Under the pieces are notes generated by a model. That model ran no database searches. It saw only the letters and a program-made list of their open reading frames with translations, and was not told the origin of the DNA. Source: Granulicella aggregans (GTDB lineage: Bacteria; Acidobacteriota; Terriglobia; Terriglobales; Acidobacteriaceae). Taken from it: a DNA stretch of 64,000 nucleotides. Location: contig NZ_JACHIP010000004.1 of assembly GCF_014203275.1 (NCBI RefSeq), forward strand, positions 744,001 through 808,000. The letters run 5' to 3'. This document shows positions 27,223 to 37,169 of the stretch, piece after piece (within the stretch, counting starts at the first letter, position 1; each line of letters begins with the position of its first letter). A program made the position numbers and the translations under genes.

Positions 27223-28656
27223 ATGACGACATCTGCAACATCAAACGAAGGCATCACTCCGGAAGAGTACGATCTCGTTGTTCTGGGGACCGGCGAAGGG
27301 GCTAAGTATCTAGCCTGGACGCTAGCGAAGCAGGGTGTGCGGGTCGCGTCCATTGAGCAGCGCTGGATTGGCGGATCATGCCCCAACATCGCCTGCCTGC
27401 CAAGCAAGAACATCATTCACAGCGCTAAGGTTGCGTCGTACTTCGCGCGTGCCGCCGAGTTCGGCATCGATAGCGCCGGCTACAAGGTGAACATGGCCGG
27501 TGTCACCAACCGCAAGCGGTCCATGGTGAAGGCACTCGTGGACATCCACGTTCGCAACTTCGAAACGAGTGGCGTCGACCTGGTGTTAGGGCACGGCTAC
27601 TTTGTCGGTCCCCGGCTTATCCAGGTAGATATGAATGACGGTACCAAGCGCCAGTTGCGCGGCGCAAACGTCGTGATTGGTACGGGCACGCACGCCACTC
27701 TGGACGAGACTCCTGGTCTCGTCGCGGCGCAGCCCCTCACGCATATTGAAGCCTTGGAGCTGGAGACGCTGCCCGAGCATCTGCTCATCATCGGCGGGGG
27801 TTACATCGGTCTCGAGTTCGCGCAGGCGATGCGCCGTCTCGGCAGCAAGGTCACCGTGGTGGAGAGAAACACGGCCTTGCTGCATCGCGAAGATCCCGAC
27901 GTCTCAGAGGCCATGGCGAGCCTCTTCCACGACGAAGACATCAAACTCATCCTCGGTGCCAGCGTGGAAAGTGTCTCCGGCACATCAGGGCAGAGCGTCA
28001 GCCTGACCTACCAACAAGACGGCGTGAGTGCCACGATCACCGGCTCACACCTGCTCGTCGCTACGGGCCGCACGCCCAACACCAGCGGCATTGGGCTCGA
28101 TCTCGCTGGAGTGGAGCTGACGGATCGCGGTTACATCAAGGTAGATGAACGACTGAAGACGACAGCGCCCGGTACCTGGGCTATCGGCGATGTCGCGGGT
28201 AGTCCGCAATTCACGCACATCGCCTTCGACGACTTCCGCGTCATCCGCGATAACCTCGCCGGGAAGGACCACGTAACGACAGGCCGCCAGGTTCCATACA
28301 CGATGTTCACCGACCCGGAGCTGGCGAAGGTTGGGCTCAGCGAAACGGAGGCGAAGGCCAAAGGCATTGCATACCGCCTGTTCAAGATCCCAATGGCCGC
28401 CGACCTACGCACGCGCACTCTCTCCGAGACGCGCGGCTTCATGAAGGCTCTGGTCGGAGAGGACGATCGCATCCTCGGCATCACCGTCTTCGGAGTCGAT
28501 GGTGGCGAGATTATGTCGGCTGTCCAGATTGCCATGATCGCGGGCCTGCCTTACACGGCACTGCGCGAAGCCATCCTGACTCATCCCACTTTGATGGAAG
28601 GGCTCATCGTGTTGTTCTCATCGGCACCTATGGTTGTTCCTGGAGCCACGGCATGA
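27223..28656 (+). CDS. FAD-dependent pyridine nucleotide-disulfide oxidoreductase (mercuric reductase/dihydrolipoyl dehydrogenase-like)
   Basis: 477-residue flavoprotein. FAD-binding GTGEGA (22-27), redox-active disulfide Cys53-Cys58 in GGSCPNIACLPSKN, NAD(P)-binding IIGGGYIGLEFAQ, second FAD motif TWAIGDVAG, and the C-terminal dimerisation motif with catalytic-type THPTLMEGL. No N-terminal HMA domain and no C-terminal Cys pair typical of true MerA, and no mer genes nearby, so mercury reduction is unlikely. The real substrate is unknown. The start is ATG 27223 behind GGGAGGGG (27212-27219); the frame is open from 27157. Its stop overlaps the next start (ATGA at 28653-28656), and the divergent AraC gene probably controls it. 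Confidence 0.85.
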   Translation: MTTSATSNEGITPEEYDLVVLGTGEGAKYLAWTLAKQGVRVASIEQRWIGGSCPNIACLPSKNIIHSAKVASYFARAAEFGIDSAGYKVNMAGVTNRKRSMVKALVDIHVRNFETSGVDLVLGHGYFVGPRLIQVDMNDGTKRQLRGANVVIGTGTHATLDETPGLVAAQPLTHIEALELETLPEHLLIIGGGYIGLEFAQAMRRLGSKVTVVERNTALLHREDPDVSEAMASLFHDEDIKLILGASVESVSGTSGQSVSLTYQQDGVSATITGSHLLVATGRTPNTSGIGLDLAGVELTDRGYIKVDERLKTTAPGTWAIGDVAGSPQFTHIAFDDFRVIRDNLAGKDHVTTGRQVPYTMFTDPELAKVGLSETEAKAKGIAYRLFKIPMAADLRTRTLSETRGFMKALVGEDDRILGITVFGVDGGEIMSAVQIAMIAGLPYTALREAILTHPTLMEGLIVLFSSAPMVVPGATA

Positions 28657-29639
28657 AGGCTTATGTAGTCGACACCGCGAACGGACCGTTTCGCGAGACG
28701 GAGTTGCCAACGCCGGTACCATCGCCCGGGCAGGTAGTTGTAAGAGTCCTTGCCAGTGGCATCAATCCGCTCGACACCAAGATTCGAGCAGCAGCAGCCG
28801 GGCATGCCAAGCAGCCATTGCCCGCCGTACTGGGGCTGGACATGGCCGGCATCGTGGACTTTGTGGCCTCGGATGTAACGTCCTTCGAACCCGGCGACGA
28901 AGTCTTCGGAATGGTTGGCGGCGTCGGCGGATTGCAGGGGACATTGGCGGAGTTCGTCACCGGGGATGCAGCCTTGCTTGCGCTGAAGCCGAAGACCCTT
29001 ACCATGCGGCAGGCTGCGGCTCTTCCGCTTGCCACGATCACAGCTTGGGAGGGCCTAGTCGATCGAGCTGCGGTCCGCGCAGGGCAGACAGTTCTCATTC
29101 ACGCAGGAGCCGGCGGCGTGGGTTATGCGGCGGTGCAGATCGCTCTCGCGCATGGTGCAAAAGTGTTCGCAACCGTCTCTGAGGACAAGCATTCGATCGT
29201 GGAACGCATTGGCGCGGTTGCGATCGACAGAGACTCGCCGGTGGAGGAATACATCGCAACGCACACCAGCGGAGAGGGCTTCGACATCGTCTACGACACG
29301 CTGGGCGGACCCGTTCTGGATGCCTCCTTCGTCGCTGCGAAGCGTTACACGGGCCACGTCGTCAGCTGTCTCGGGTGGGGCACTCATTCACTTGCGCCCT
29401 TATCCTTTCGCGCGGCCACTTACTCCGGCGTGTTTACGTTGATGCCGCTATTGACCGGGATTGGCCGGGCCAATCATGGCCACATCCTGCAGCAAGCATC
29501 GCAACTCGCGGAGCAGGGCAAACTCGCGCCGCTGCTTGCCGAACAATCATTCGGAAAAGATGAGATCGCGGCCGCCTTTGATCTCGTTGCCAAAGGCAGC
29601 AGAGGCAAGGTCGTCGTTGAGTTGCACCCAGAGCGGTAA
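28653..29639 (+). CDS. MDR-family NADPH-dependent oxidoreductase (quinone oxidoreductase/zinc-independent alcohol dehydrogenase-like)
   Basis: 328 residues. GroES-like N-terminal domain (about 1-120) and Rossmann domain with AGAGGVGYAAVQIA (about 150-163). The catalytic-zinc ligand pattern of classical alcohol dehydrogenases and the structural four-Cys loop are absent, placing it with quinone oxidoreductase-type members. It overlaps the upstream flavoprotein gene by 4 bp, so they form a two-gene redox operon. It may detoxify reactive carbonyls or quinones; this is inferred from family only. Confidence 0.88.
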   Translation: MKAYVVDTANGPFRETELPTPVPSPGQVVVRVLASGINPLDTKIRAAAAGHAKQPLPAVLGLDMAGIVDFVASDVTSFEPGDEVFGMVGGVGGLQGTLAEFVTGDAALLALKPKTLTMRQAAALPLATITAWEGLVDRAAVRAGQTVLIHAGAGGVGYAAVQIALAHGAKVFATVSEDKHSIVERIGAVAIDRDSPVEEYIATHTSGEGFDIVYDTLGGPVLDASFVAAKRYTGHVVSCLGWGTHSLAPLSFRAATYSGVFTLMPLLTGIGRANHGHILQQASQLAEQGKLAPLLAEQSFGKDEIAAAFDLVAKGSRGKVVVELHPER

Positions 29640-29650
29640 TCGAGGACACA

Positions 29651-30631
29651 TCACTGCAGGCTTCGTTCCAGCAAGGCCTTCCATCCGGCAACATCGAGTT
29701 TCCAGCAAATCTCAACTTTGCTGGCGGCCTGATTGTTGGACGCCCAGACTGAAGCGTTTCGCTGGTCAGAGGTCACGTTGAGCCTGTCCACGACCGTCAT
29801 GCCTCGGGTGAGCGAGCTTACGACCTCAATCTGGACGTGATGGCTGCTAGCCTCGAGGCTAAGCGCGGGTTCGAGCAGGACCGCCATGGCGATCGGATCG
29901 GGCAGGGATATGCCCTGCTCGCCAGTCTGCGTTTCGAAGGCGCTGGCGGCGGTGCTGTTGCAGCGGATAGCGAACTCGGCAAGAGGAGTGCCTAAAGCAA
30001 GAACGCGGGCAATATCCTTCGCATCGAGCACGGCCTCGTCACGCGATAGCTGCCAGCCGATCATCTGTATGGGTAGGCCAGAGGCGAAGACGATGCGCGC
30101 GGCTTCGGGGTCGACCCAGATGTTGAACTCAGCCGCAGGTGTGACGTTGCCTTCGCAGCATGGATTCCCGCCCATAATGACGCAGCGGCTGATCCTGGTC
30201 GCCAGCGAAGGATCACGCAGCAAAGCCATGGCGAGATTCGTCAGCGGCCCCAGCGTGATGACCTCAAGACCGGCGTGCGAGTGGCTGGCAGCTAGGATTG
30301 CGCCGACAGCATGGGTAGTTTCGGCGGTGCGGTGCGCCGGGGCATAGCCATGGTCGCTCAGGCCATCGAGGCCGTGGAACCACTCGGCGGTTTCAAGCTC
30401 GCGAAGCAGTGGCTTGGACGCGCCGATATGTACCGGAACCATCGAGCCACAAAGTTCAGCAGTGAACAGAGCGTTACGCGCGCCCTGTTCCACGGAGACA
30501 TTGCCCGCAACGATGGTGATCGCGACGACTTGAACGGTGGGAGATCGAAGCGCCATGATGAGGGCGACGGCATCATCGGAGGCGGTATCGGTGTCGATAA
30601 GAAGCGTGCGTGGCGTCGTGTCGTGATGCAA
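29651..30631 (-). CDS. Nucleoside hydrolase (inosine-uridine preferring family), copy 2
   Basis: N-ribohydrolase cleaving nucleosides to base plus ribose. The calcium-binding signature DTDTASDDAVAL follows the start directly; VAGNVSVEQGARNAL, ITLGPLTNLA and MGGNPCCEGNVTPAAEFNIWVDPEAA are family motifs. The open frame extends to 30784, but TTG at 30631 is the sensible start: AGGAG lies 8 nt upstream, it begins 11 nt after the stop of the preceding hydrolase gene, and it gives 326 residues, the usual length. Last gene of the permease-hydrolase-hydrolase operon. The two hydrolases differ enough to have different base preferences, which cannot be predicted here. Confidence 0.9.
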   Translation of the reverse strand: MHHDTTPRTLLIDTDTASDDAVALIMALRSPTVQVVAITIVAGNVSVEQGARNALFTAELCGSMVPVHIGASKPLLRELETAEWFHGLDGLSDHGYAPAHRTAETTHAVGAILAASHSHAGLEVITLGPLTNLAMALLRDPSLATRISRCVIMGGNPCCEGNVTPAAEFNIWVDPEAARIVFASGLPIQMIGWQLSRDEAVLDAKDIARVLALGTPLAEFAIRCNSTAASAFETQTGEQGISLPDPIAMAVLLEPALSLEASSHHVQIEVVSSLTRGMTVVDRLNVTSDQRNASVWASNNQAASKVEICWKLDVAGWKALLERSLQ

Positions 30632-30642
30632 AGCGAGTTCTC

Positions 30643-31587
30643 CTAGAGACGCAGAAGGCGGTCGAAGATAAGTTTGAAGTAGCCATCGGAATCGATGGTT
30701 CGGAGCACGGTGGCATTGGCAGGCTTGCCAGCCACACTCCACCAATCGACGACGCTTGCTCCAAGCGTAAGCTGGCTGCTGCATTCGATCTCTACGTGAA
30801 CATGTCGCCCATCGAACAGATTCGGCTGAAGCAGGTAGGCGGTTACTGTCGCGTCGTGGAGCGGACCGCCCGGCCAGCCATACTTGCTGCGATCGAAGCG
30901 CTTGTTGAACTCCAGCAGATGATAGAAGGCCGTGCCGACCGGCGTTCCAGCACTCCGCAGAATCTCAAGCCGAGCGTCAGTGATGAGCGCCTGATGTGTA
31001 CAGTCGAGCGGGATCATCGTGATGGAAGCGCCGCTCGAAAACACGCGTGCAGCGGCTTCGGGGTCGACGTAGAAGTTGAACTCGGCGGCGGGCGTGATGT
31101 TCCCCGCTTCGGACATCGATCCACCCATAAGGACGATGCCGGCGAGGTGTTGCGCAAGGCGGGGTTCGCGGGCCATCGCCAACGCAACGTTGGTGAGTGG
31201 CGCCAGGCAGCAGAGAGTGACCGCGCCGCTCGGTCGGCTCATCACAAGTTCGACGATCGCGTCTGGCGCGAAGCTGGCCTGCGGAAGCTTAGTGGGGGCG
31301 GGAAGGTCGTATCCGTCGAAGCCGGTCCGTCCGTGAACATGCTCGGCGGTGATGAGCTTGCGGACGAGCGGCGCTGCAGCTCCTGCGTAGACCGGAACGT
31401 CGGTGCGACGGGCCAGTTCGAGCGCCTTGAGAGCATTACGAGTGGTGAGTTCCACAGGCACGTTTCCGGCCACCGTCGTGATCGCAAGCACTTCAAGTTC
31501 GTCCGGAGAAACGAGCGCGGCGAGGAAGGCTACGGCATCGTCGGGCGATGGATCGGTATCGAAGATGACGCTGCGCGGTGTGGTCAT
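30643..31587 (-). CDS. Nucleoside hydrolase (inosine-uridine preferring family), copy 1
   Basis: 314 residues. Calcium-site motif DTDPSPDDAVA at about 10-20; VAGNVPVELTTRNALKALEL; LAPLTNVALA; MGGSMSEAGNITPAAEFNFYVDPEAA; and the C-terminal PLHDATVTAYLL whose Asp completes the metal site. It starts 3 nt after the TAA of the NCS1 permease gene and is followed at 11 nt by a second hydrolase. Together with the permease it forms a nucleoside uptake and salvage operon. Confidence 0.92.
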   Translation of the reverse strand: MTTPRSVIFDTDPSPDDAVAFLAALVSPDELEVLAITTVAGNVPVELTTRNALKALELARRTDVPVYAGAAAPLVRKLITAEHVHGRTGFDGYDLPAPTKLPQASFAPDAIVELVMSRPSGAVTLCCLAPLTNVALAMAREPRLAQHLAGIVLMGGSMSEAGNITPAAEFNFYVDPEAAARVFSSGASITMIPLDCTHQALITDARLEILRSAGTPVGTAFYHLLEFNKRFDRSKYGWPGGPLHDATVTAYLLQPNLFDGRHVHVEIECSSQLTLGASVVDWWSVAGKPANATVLRTIDSDGYFKLIFDRLLRL

Positions 31588-31590
31588 AAA

Positions 31591-32943
31591 TTAAGCGAGC
31601 TTGCGAATGCCTGTAAGTCGCATCGTGACAAGATAGCCGAGGCCGGTGACGATCGGTGTGACCACCGCAGGCAGAGCGACTACCGGTAGGACGGAGTAGA
31701 AGGCGTATCCGAGAACGCACCACGCCATCGCCACAACGTTGACGCCATGAAAGTAGCGATAGATGCCGTGCGGGTCGAAGAGCGCGGGCACGTCGATGTG
31801 CATTCGCGCGATGAACAGGTAGTGGAACAGAAGAACTCCGGCAACCGGCGCGAAGAGATTGCCAAGCAACGTCGTGAAGGGAAGAAGGCGGGTCAGCAGC
31901 AACGGGAATGCGGAAAGCGTGACGCTCACGATTCCGACGGCGAGCGTGTTCCAGAAACGCCCGGGACGCTCGATGAAGTTGGTCAGCGAGAGTCCGCCGG
32001 TGTAAAGGTTCATGACGTTGATGGTGGTCTCGTCGAGCGTGATTACCAGCAGAATAAGAGTCAGCGTGAACCAGTGTGGATCGATGGTGGCCGTGAGCGA
32101 GAACGGGTTGGTCTCACGCCCAAGCGATGCGCAAGCCCCATAAGCGCCCAGCGACACCGAGAACGCGGTCGCCAGCAGGCCTGCGAGCATGGTGCCCCAC
32201 CACATATCGCGGCGGCTGCGCGTGTACCGGCAGAAGTCCGCAGCATCGGTAATCATGGTCAGCCACGCTGCGACCATGCTGTTCAGCCACACAGCGCACA
32301 GACCATAGTGCCATCCGCTGTGCTGATGAAACTGCAGAACCGCAGACGGGCGATAGTTTGGCTGGGCCACATGCGCAAGCAGCCAGAACATGTACGCGAT
32401 ACCGGCGATCTTGATTGGGAAGCCATACCGCGACAACTTCTTGAGCCAGTCATACCCGGCGAGGGCGAGAATCACCTGCAGCGTCGCAAGAACCAACCCG
32501 GTGAGTACGACCGAAGAATCAGCGCCGCTGACCTGGTGGCGGATGGCGACAACGACGTTGGCTGCGACGATCGTCTGCACCGCGAACCAGTAGGTCGATG
32601 CGATCACACGCATGATGGACGGAAGCCACTTGGCACCCTGAATGCCGAAGACCATGCGGCAAGCGACCTGCCCGGTGATGCCGTAGTCAACACCGACCGT
32701 GGCCATGATGATGTAGGCCGAGAAGGCGGTCAGGATGCCCAGCGTAGATGTGATGACGGTCGCGCCGAATGAGAGGCCGGATGCGACAGCGAGACCGCCA
32801 ATGACGATGGTTGAGGGATTGATCAGGAAATTACTGACGAGAAGAAACAGATCGGGCCAGCGAACGGTCTTCAGGTGGTCGGGAACAGGCTCGATGGCAA
32901 AGCGTTCAATGCCGCTGGTCGCAACGTCGAGGTTCGGGAGCAC
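31591..32943 (-). CDS. NCS1-family nucleoside/nucleobase permease (CodB-like)
   Basis: 450-residue inner-membrane carrier with about 12 helices. The N-terminal part matches the purine-cytosine permease family (WPDLFLLVSNFLINPSTIVIGGLAVASGLSF); the motif GVDYGITGQVACRMVFGIQG is typical. It is the first gene of an operon with two nucleoside hydrolases, so a nucleoside (uridine, cytidine or inosine) is a more likely substrate than a free base. The GTG start at 32943 lacks a good ribosome site; a GGAGG lies about 18 nt upstream, so the true N terminus may be a few codons longer. Confidence 0.85.
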   Translation of the reverse strand: MLPNLDVATSGIERFAIEPVPDHLKTVRWPDLFLLVSNFLINPSTIVIGGLAVASGLSFGATVITSTLGILTAFSAYIIMATVGVDYGITGQVACRMVFGIQGAKWLPSIMRVIASTYWFAVQTIVAANVVVAIRHQVSGADSSVVLTGLVLATLQVILALAGYDWLKKLSRYGFPIKIAGIAYMFWLLAHVAQPNYRPSAVLQFHQHSGWHYGLCAVWLNSMVAAWLTMITDAADFCRYTRSRRDMWWGTMLAGLLATAFSVSLGAYGACASLGRETNPFSLTATIDPHWFTLTLILLVITLDETTINVMNLYTGGLSLTNFIERPGRFWNTLAVGIVSVTLSAFPLLLTRLLPFTTLLGNLFAPVAGVLLFHYLFIARMHIDVPALFDPHGIYRYFHGVNVVAMAWCVLGYAFYSVLPVVALPAVVTPIVTGLGYLVTMRLTGIRKLA

Positions 32944-33054
32944 GGCCGATTCGATGGGATGCCTCCAGCAGAGGGGATGACGTCATTGCGGCGGGGCGCA
33001 CGGGGTCTGAATCCAGAGTATAGATGATGCGCCGCTTACACTCGCGGTCTACCT

Positions 33055-33786
33055 TCAGCCGTTCCCTTGTACCGTCGACGCTCCATGATCATTCTTCGTG
33101 ACCACCAGGGGCGGCAACGAAACGTAAGCATTGATCTGCGGGTAGAGGTCGTTCATCATGTTGTCGATTCCCGTGTTCTGAAGACTCCGGTTCAACACAG
33201 GATAGAAGACCTCCATGGGCCGGATTGGCAGGCAATGCTTGAGGAGCTTCGCCGCTCCAGCAGGGGAGATTGATTGGCACACAGTCCCCAGTGAGCGCTG
33301 CAGCCGAAACGCAACCGGCGTGATGGGAAGCCGCATGAATGCCGGTATATTGTCTCTCAGCTTCGCCTGGTCGAAGACCGCTACAGAGTTAGAGATGCCT
33401 GGCAGCAAGTCGAAAGCGAGGATCGAGTCGAAGTTCCACCCCCACTGGATGATGTCCCAATCAGCGGGAAGCGAAGCGACGACCTTTTCAGCCAGCGCCT
33501 CAAATTGATCATGAAAGATGGCGTCGTCTTCCGCGATCGTAACGAAGCCGCCACTTGTTGCGGCGAGATTCCATTGAGCGAGATGCGACAACGCGCAGCC
33601 CAGCGCTCCATCGGTGTAAGTCGGCATCGCATCGGCCAGTATCCCGCCCTCACGCAGCTTCGCCCGGTCGAGCGCATTGCCCTCTACAGCGGGAACGCGA
33701 TAGACATCCGAGAGATGCTGATTGATCTCAAGGAACGAAGCGAGGCGATCGGTGCTTCTATCGAGATTCATCAGCGATATGCGCAT
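33055..33786 (-). CDS. Glycosyltransferase family 25 (LPS/surface glycan biosynthesis)
   Basis: 243 residues. GT25 hallmarks: the N-terminal MRISLMNLDRSTDR, the conserved YTDGALGCALSHLAQW, the acidic ITIAEDDA-type motif (VTIAEDDAIFHDQF), and QSISPAGAAKLL in the C-terminal half. It lies 18 nt downstream of rfbH on the same strand, so it likely transfers a sugar to the same glycan. The sugar donor is unknown; galactose or glucose are usual for the family. Confidence 0.88.
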   Translation of the reverse strand: MRISLMNLDRSTDRLASFLEINQHLSDVYRVPAVEGNALDRAKLREGGILADAMPTYTDGALGCALSHLAQWNLAATSGGFVTIAEDDAIFHDQFEALAEKVVASLPADWDIIQWGWNFDSILAFDLLPGISNSVAVFDQAKLRDNIPAFMRLPITPVAFRLQRSLGTVCQSISPAGAAKLLKHCLPIRPMEVFYPVLNRSLQNTGIDNMMNDLYPQINAYVSLPPLVVTKNDHGASTVQGNG

Positions 33787-33804
33787 GGTTGTCGTCCGCC
33801 GCGA

Positions 33805-35142
33805 CTAGAGGGTTAGCAGGCCATTCTTGGCCGATTGAATAAATTCCGTGATGACGTCGACTACGAAATCAAGCATCGGCTTTGTCAGTCCCGGATAGAC
33901 CCCGATCCAGAAGACCTGGTTCATTACAAAGTCCGTATTGCTTAGATCCCCGACGACTCGATGCTTGTAGCCCTCATAGGCCGGCTGCCGTAACAAGTTG
34001 CCAGCAAAAAGCAGGCGCGTTCCGACACCTTTCGCTGTCAAAGCTCTAGTCAACTGATCGCGACTAAAAGGGGCGTCCACCCTGACTGCGATGGGGAACC
34101 CGAACCAGCTAGGGTCCGAGTGTTCCGCAGCTACCGGCAGAAGAAGAAACTCTTCTAAAGAAGCCAGCTGCTCCGATAAGCACTTGAAGTTCTCTTTACG
34201 GCGTTCGATAAATTGCGGAAGCTTGGCAATCTGAGAGACGCCAAGAGCAGCCTGCATATCCGTGGCCTTCAGGTTGTAGCCCACATGGCTGTAGGTGTAC
34301 TTATGGTCGTAGCCGCAGGGCAGCGTGCCTAGTTGCCAGTCGAACCGCTTGCCACAGGTATTGTCTTTGCCGGGCTCGCACCAGCAGTCACGGCCCCAGT
34401 CGCGGAAGCTTTCAATCAAGACCTGAAGCGCAGGCGTGTTCGTAAGTACCGCTCCGCCTTCACCCATGGTGATGTGGTGTGCGGGATAAAAGCTCACGGT
34501 AGCTATGTCGCCGAAGGTGCCCACCTTCTGTCCTCTGAAAGTCGATCCCAGAGCGTCGCAGCAATCTTCAACCAGCCATAGATTGTATTTTTTGCAAAAG
34601 GCGGTAATCGCATCCAGATTAAAGACATTCCCCAGCGTATGAGCAATCATCACAGCTTTTACTTTGGGACTGTACGCCTCTTCCAGCTTTGTGCAATCGA
34701 TGTCGTAGGTCTGCAGGTTGACATCGAGAAAGACGGGAACCAGTCCATTCTGGAAGATAGGATTGACGGTGGTCGGGAAGCCCGCAGCCACCGTGATGAC
34801 TTCGTCACCGCGCTTCAATGCGCGGTCACCCAGCTTCGGGGACGTCAACGCGCTCAGAGCCACAAGATTGGCGCTCGACCCGGAGTTGACTAGGCTCGCC
34901 GAACGAACACCCACAAACCTGGCAAGCTTGCGCTCGAACTCCTTCGCGAAGCGGCCCGTGGTGAACCATCCGTCTAGCGCGGAGTCCACGACCGAGGCGA
35001 TGTCCTCTGCGTCGATGACCTTTCCCGAGACTGGAACCGCGGAACGGCCTGGCTCGAACGCGGTCTCAGGGAACGCCTCCGCATGGTATTGAACGGTTAG
35101 CTCGAGTATCTGTCTCCGGAGTTCGCTGGCCTTTTCAGTCAT
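33805..35142 (-). CDS. rfbH: CDP-4-dehydro-6-deoxyglucose 3-dehydratase (E1)
   Basis: 445-residue PMP- and [2Fe-2S]-dependent enzyme that starts C3 deoxygenation in CDP-3,6-dideoxyhexose synthesis. The hallmark is the replacement of the usual aminotransferase lysine by His in [15 protein letters not shown] (His222-His223), plus the iron-sulfur cysteine set Cys253, Cys255, Cys263 and Cys276 in [17 protein letters not shown] and following residues. The open frame continues to 35727, but ATG 35142 (TAAGG ribosome site) gives the family N terminus [19 protein letters not shown]. It is divergent from rfbF and rfbG, and GT25 follows at 18 nt. The reductase partner E3 (DdhD/RfbI type) is not in the window. 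Confidence 0.94.
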   Translation of the reverse strand: MTEKASELRRQILELTVQYHAEAFPETAFEPGRSAVPVSGKVIDAEDIASVVDSALDGWFTTGRFAKEFERKLARFVGVRSASLVNSGSSANLVALSALTSPKLGDRALKRGDEVITVAAGFPTTVNPIFQNGLVPVFLDVNLQTYDIDCTKLEEAYSPKVKAVMIAHTLGNVFNLDAITAFCKKYNLWLVEDCCDALGSTFRGQKVGTFGDIATVSFYPAHHITMGEGGAVLTNTPALQVLIESFRDWGRDCWCEPGKDNTCGKRFDWQLGTLPCGYDHKYTYSHVGYNLKATDMQAALGVSQIAKLPQFIERRKENFKCLSEQLASLEEFLLLPVAAEHSDPSWFGFPIAVRVDAPFSRDQLTRALTAKGVGTRLLFAGNLLRQPAYEGYKHRVVGDLSNTDFVMNQVFWIGVYPGLTKPMLDFVVDVITEFIQSAKNGLLTL

Positions 35143-35289
35143 GAGTGCCTTAAGGATACATCTTGAATCGCAGGTCGCAGCCATGAGTTCACGCGAAGAC
35201 ATTACCCATTTGGGGGACACACGCACCTTCACAAGCAACATGAATAGACCGACTCCGCGACTATGATGACTTGACGGAGGAAGTTGCGC

Positions 35290-36060
35290 ATGAAGGCAGT
35301 CATTCTTGCGGGTGGCATGGGAACTCGCATCGCCGAAGAGACTAGCGTTCGCCCCAAGCCGATGGTCGAAATCGGAGGCCGCCCTATCCTGTGGCACATT
35401 CTGAAGCTCTACTCGAATCACGGGATCAACGACTTCATCATCTGCTGCGGCTTCAAGGGCTACGTCATCAAGGAATACTTCGCCAATTATTTCCTTCATA
35501 CCTCCGACATAACCTTCGACATGACGAGCAACAAGATGACCGTCCACGGATCGGCCGCGGAGCCATGGCGTGTGACTCTCGTTGACACCGGAGATACCAG
35601 CGGAACAGGTGGGAGATTGCGCCGCGTGGCCCGCTTCCTTGAAGGTGAAGAAAGCTTCTGTATGACCTACGGCGACGGGGTCTCGGATGTGGACATCGCA
35701 GCCACGATCAAGTTCCACAAAGAGCACTCAAAGCTGGTCACGATCACGAGCGTTCAGCCGTCTTCGCGCTACGGCGTGCTTGGTCTCGACGGAACCACGG
35801 TCACGTCGTTTCAGGAAAAGCCGCCCGACGAGGCTGGGTGGATCAACGGCGGATTCTTTGTCCTCTCGCCGAAGGCGATCAATGCTGTCACGGACGACAG
35901 CCAGATGTTTGAGCGTGAACCCCTGGAGGCGCTGGTTGCGGGGGGCGAGGTATGCACCTTCCACCATCGCGGTTTCTGGCAGGCAATGGACACGCTGCGA
36001 GACAAGATGCACCTCGAAGAGCTCTGGAACAAGGGACAGGCGCCATGGAAGAGCTGGTAG
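35290..36060 (+). CDS. rfbF: Glucose-1-phosphate cytidylyltransferase
   Basis: Makes CDP-glucose from glucose-1-phosphate and CTP. 256 residues beginning [18 protein letters not shown], with the nucleotidyl-transfer loop GGMGTR and the lysine-containing [19 protein letters not shown] 35290 is preferred over the in-frame TTG 35284 because GGAGG (35276-35280) is then 9 nt away. Its 3' end overlaps rfbG by 16 bp. First committed step of the CDP-dideoxyhexose pathway encoded here. Confidence 0.95.
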   Translation: MKAVILAGGMGTRIAEETSVRPKPMVEIGGRPILWHILKLYSNHGINDFIICCGFKGYVIKEYFANYFLHTSDITFDMTSNKMTVHGSAAEPWRVTLVDTGDTSGTGGRLRRVARFLEGEESFCMTYGDGVSDVDIAATIKFHKEHSKLVTITSVQPSSRYGVLGLDGTTVTSFQEKPPDEAGWINGGFFVLSPKAINAVTDDSQMFEREPLEALVAGGEVCTFHHRGFWQAMDTLRDKMHLEELWNKGQAPWKSW

Positions 36061-37169
36061 TGGATACCGGGTTCTGGAAGGGCAGACGAGTCTTCCTGAC
36101 GGGCCACACGGGCTTCAAGGGTGGATGGCTCGCGCTTTGGCTTACGCATCTCGGTGCTACGGTACGGGGCTATTCTCTGGACCCAGCAACTCAGCTTAAT
36201 TTTTTCGAGACGGCGCAAGTTGCATCCGCTGTTGAAGACATCCGCGGGGACATCCGCGACGCGAGTGCCCTTGAGAGCACTCTTCGCGAGTTCGCCCCGG
36301 AAGTCATCTTTCATCTGGCCGCGCAGGCGCTGGTACGCACTTCGTACGACTCGCCAATCGAGACCTACGCCACAAACGTGATGGGCACTGCGCATCTCCT
36401 CGACGCGGTAAGACGCACTCCTTCCGTTCGGGCAGTGGTCTGCATTACGACAGACAAGTGCTACGAAAACAAAGAGTGGATCTGGCCCTATCGCGAGACA
36501 GATCCCCTCGGAGGCTACGACCCTTACTCAAGCTCGAAGGCATGCGCCGAGATCGCAGCAGCTTCGTTCCGCCAGTCGTACTTTCATCCTGCCAAGCTCG
36601 CAGAGCATGGCGTAGCCATCGCCACGGCACGAGCGGGAAATGTTATTGGCGGTGGCGACTGGTCGACTGATCGGTTGATCCCGGATATAGTTCGTGGCTT
36701 CCTCTCAGGCACGCCAGTTCACATCCGCAACCCGCACTCGATTCGTCCATGGCAGCATGTGCTCGAGCCGCTGCACGGCTACATTCGCCTCGCGGAAAAG
36801 CTATTGATGGGCTCGCCGAAGTCGCGGAGTGAGTTTGCCACAGCCTACAACTTCGGCCCGATGCAGCATGACGCCCAGACTGTGGCCTGGATCGCCGACC
36901 ACATGGCCACGCTATGGGGCAATGGATCGAGCTGGGTTGTGGATGAGCACACCGGCCCGCACGAAGCCCACTATCTGAAGCTCGACATCAGCCGCGCGAT
37001 CCATCACCTGGGATGGACGCCGCAACTTGGACTCGATGCTGCTCTCTCGTGGCTTGTGGATTGGTATCAAACCTGGCAGGCTAGCTCAGAGCCTGGTCTT
37101 GCGATGCGCGACTTTACGCTTCAACAGATCTCGGCCTATGAAGAGTTGTTAAGGCGCCCGAGACCATGA
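36045..37169 (+). CDS. rfbG: CDP-glucose 4,6-dehydratase
   Basis: 374-residue extended short-chain dehydrogenase that makes CDP-4-dehydro-6-deoxyglucose. NAD-binding GHTGFKGGW near residue 19; catalytic YDPYSSSKACAE (Tyr-x3-Lys); the family motif RAGNVIGGGDWSTDRLIPDI. The frame is open from 35952, but ATG 36045, inside the end of rfbF, gives the expected N terminus ([20 protein letters not shown]). Overlaps the following epimerase gene by 4 bp (ATGA at 37166-37169). Confidence 0.95.
   Translation: MEELVVDTGFWKGRRVFLTGHTGFKGGWLALWLTHLGATVRGYSLDPATQLNFFETAQVASAVEDIRGDIRDASALESTLREFAPEVIFHLAAQALVRTSYDSPIETYATNVMGTAHLLDAVRRTPSVRAVVCITTDKCYENKEWIWPYRETDPLGGYDPYSSSKACAEIAAASFRQSYFHPAKLAEHGVAIATARAGNVIGGGDWSTDRLIPDIVRGFLSGTPVHIRNPHSIRPWQHVLEPLHGYIRLAEKLLMGSPKSRSEFATAYNFGPMQHDAQTVAWIADHMATLWGNGSSWVVDEHTGPHEAHYLKLDISRAIHHLGWTPQLGLDAALSWLVDWYQTWQASSEPGLAMRDFTLQQISAYEELLRRPRP

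Noticed and set aside
27223..28656. Call as true mercuric reductase (MerA)
   Set aside because: No HMA domain, no C-terminal vicinal cysteines and no other mer genes; only the general family is supported.
30610..31689. 359-codon open frame opposite nucleoside hydrolase copy 1
   Set aside because: Shadow frame; the minus-strand hydrolase has all catalytic motifs.
31747..32772. 341-codon open frame opposite the NCS1 permease
   Set aside because: Highly charged shadow product with no recognisable domain, fully inside a well-supported permease gene.
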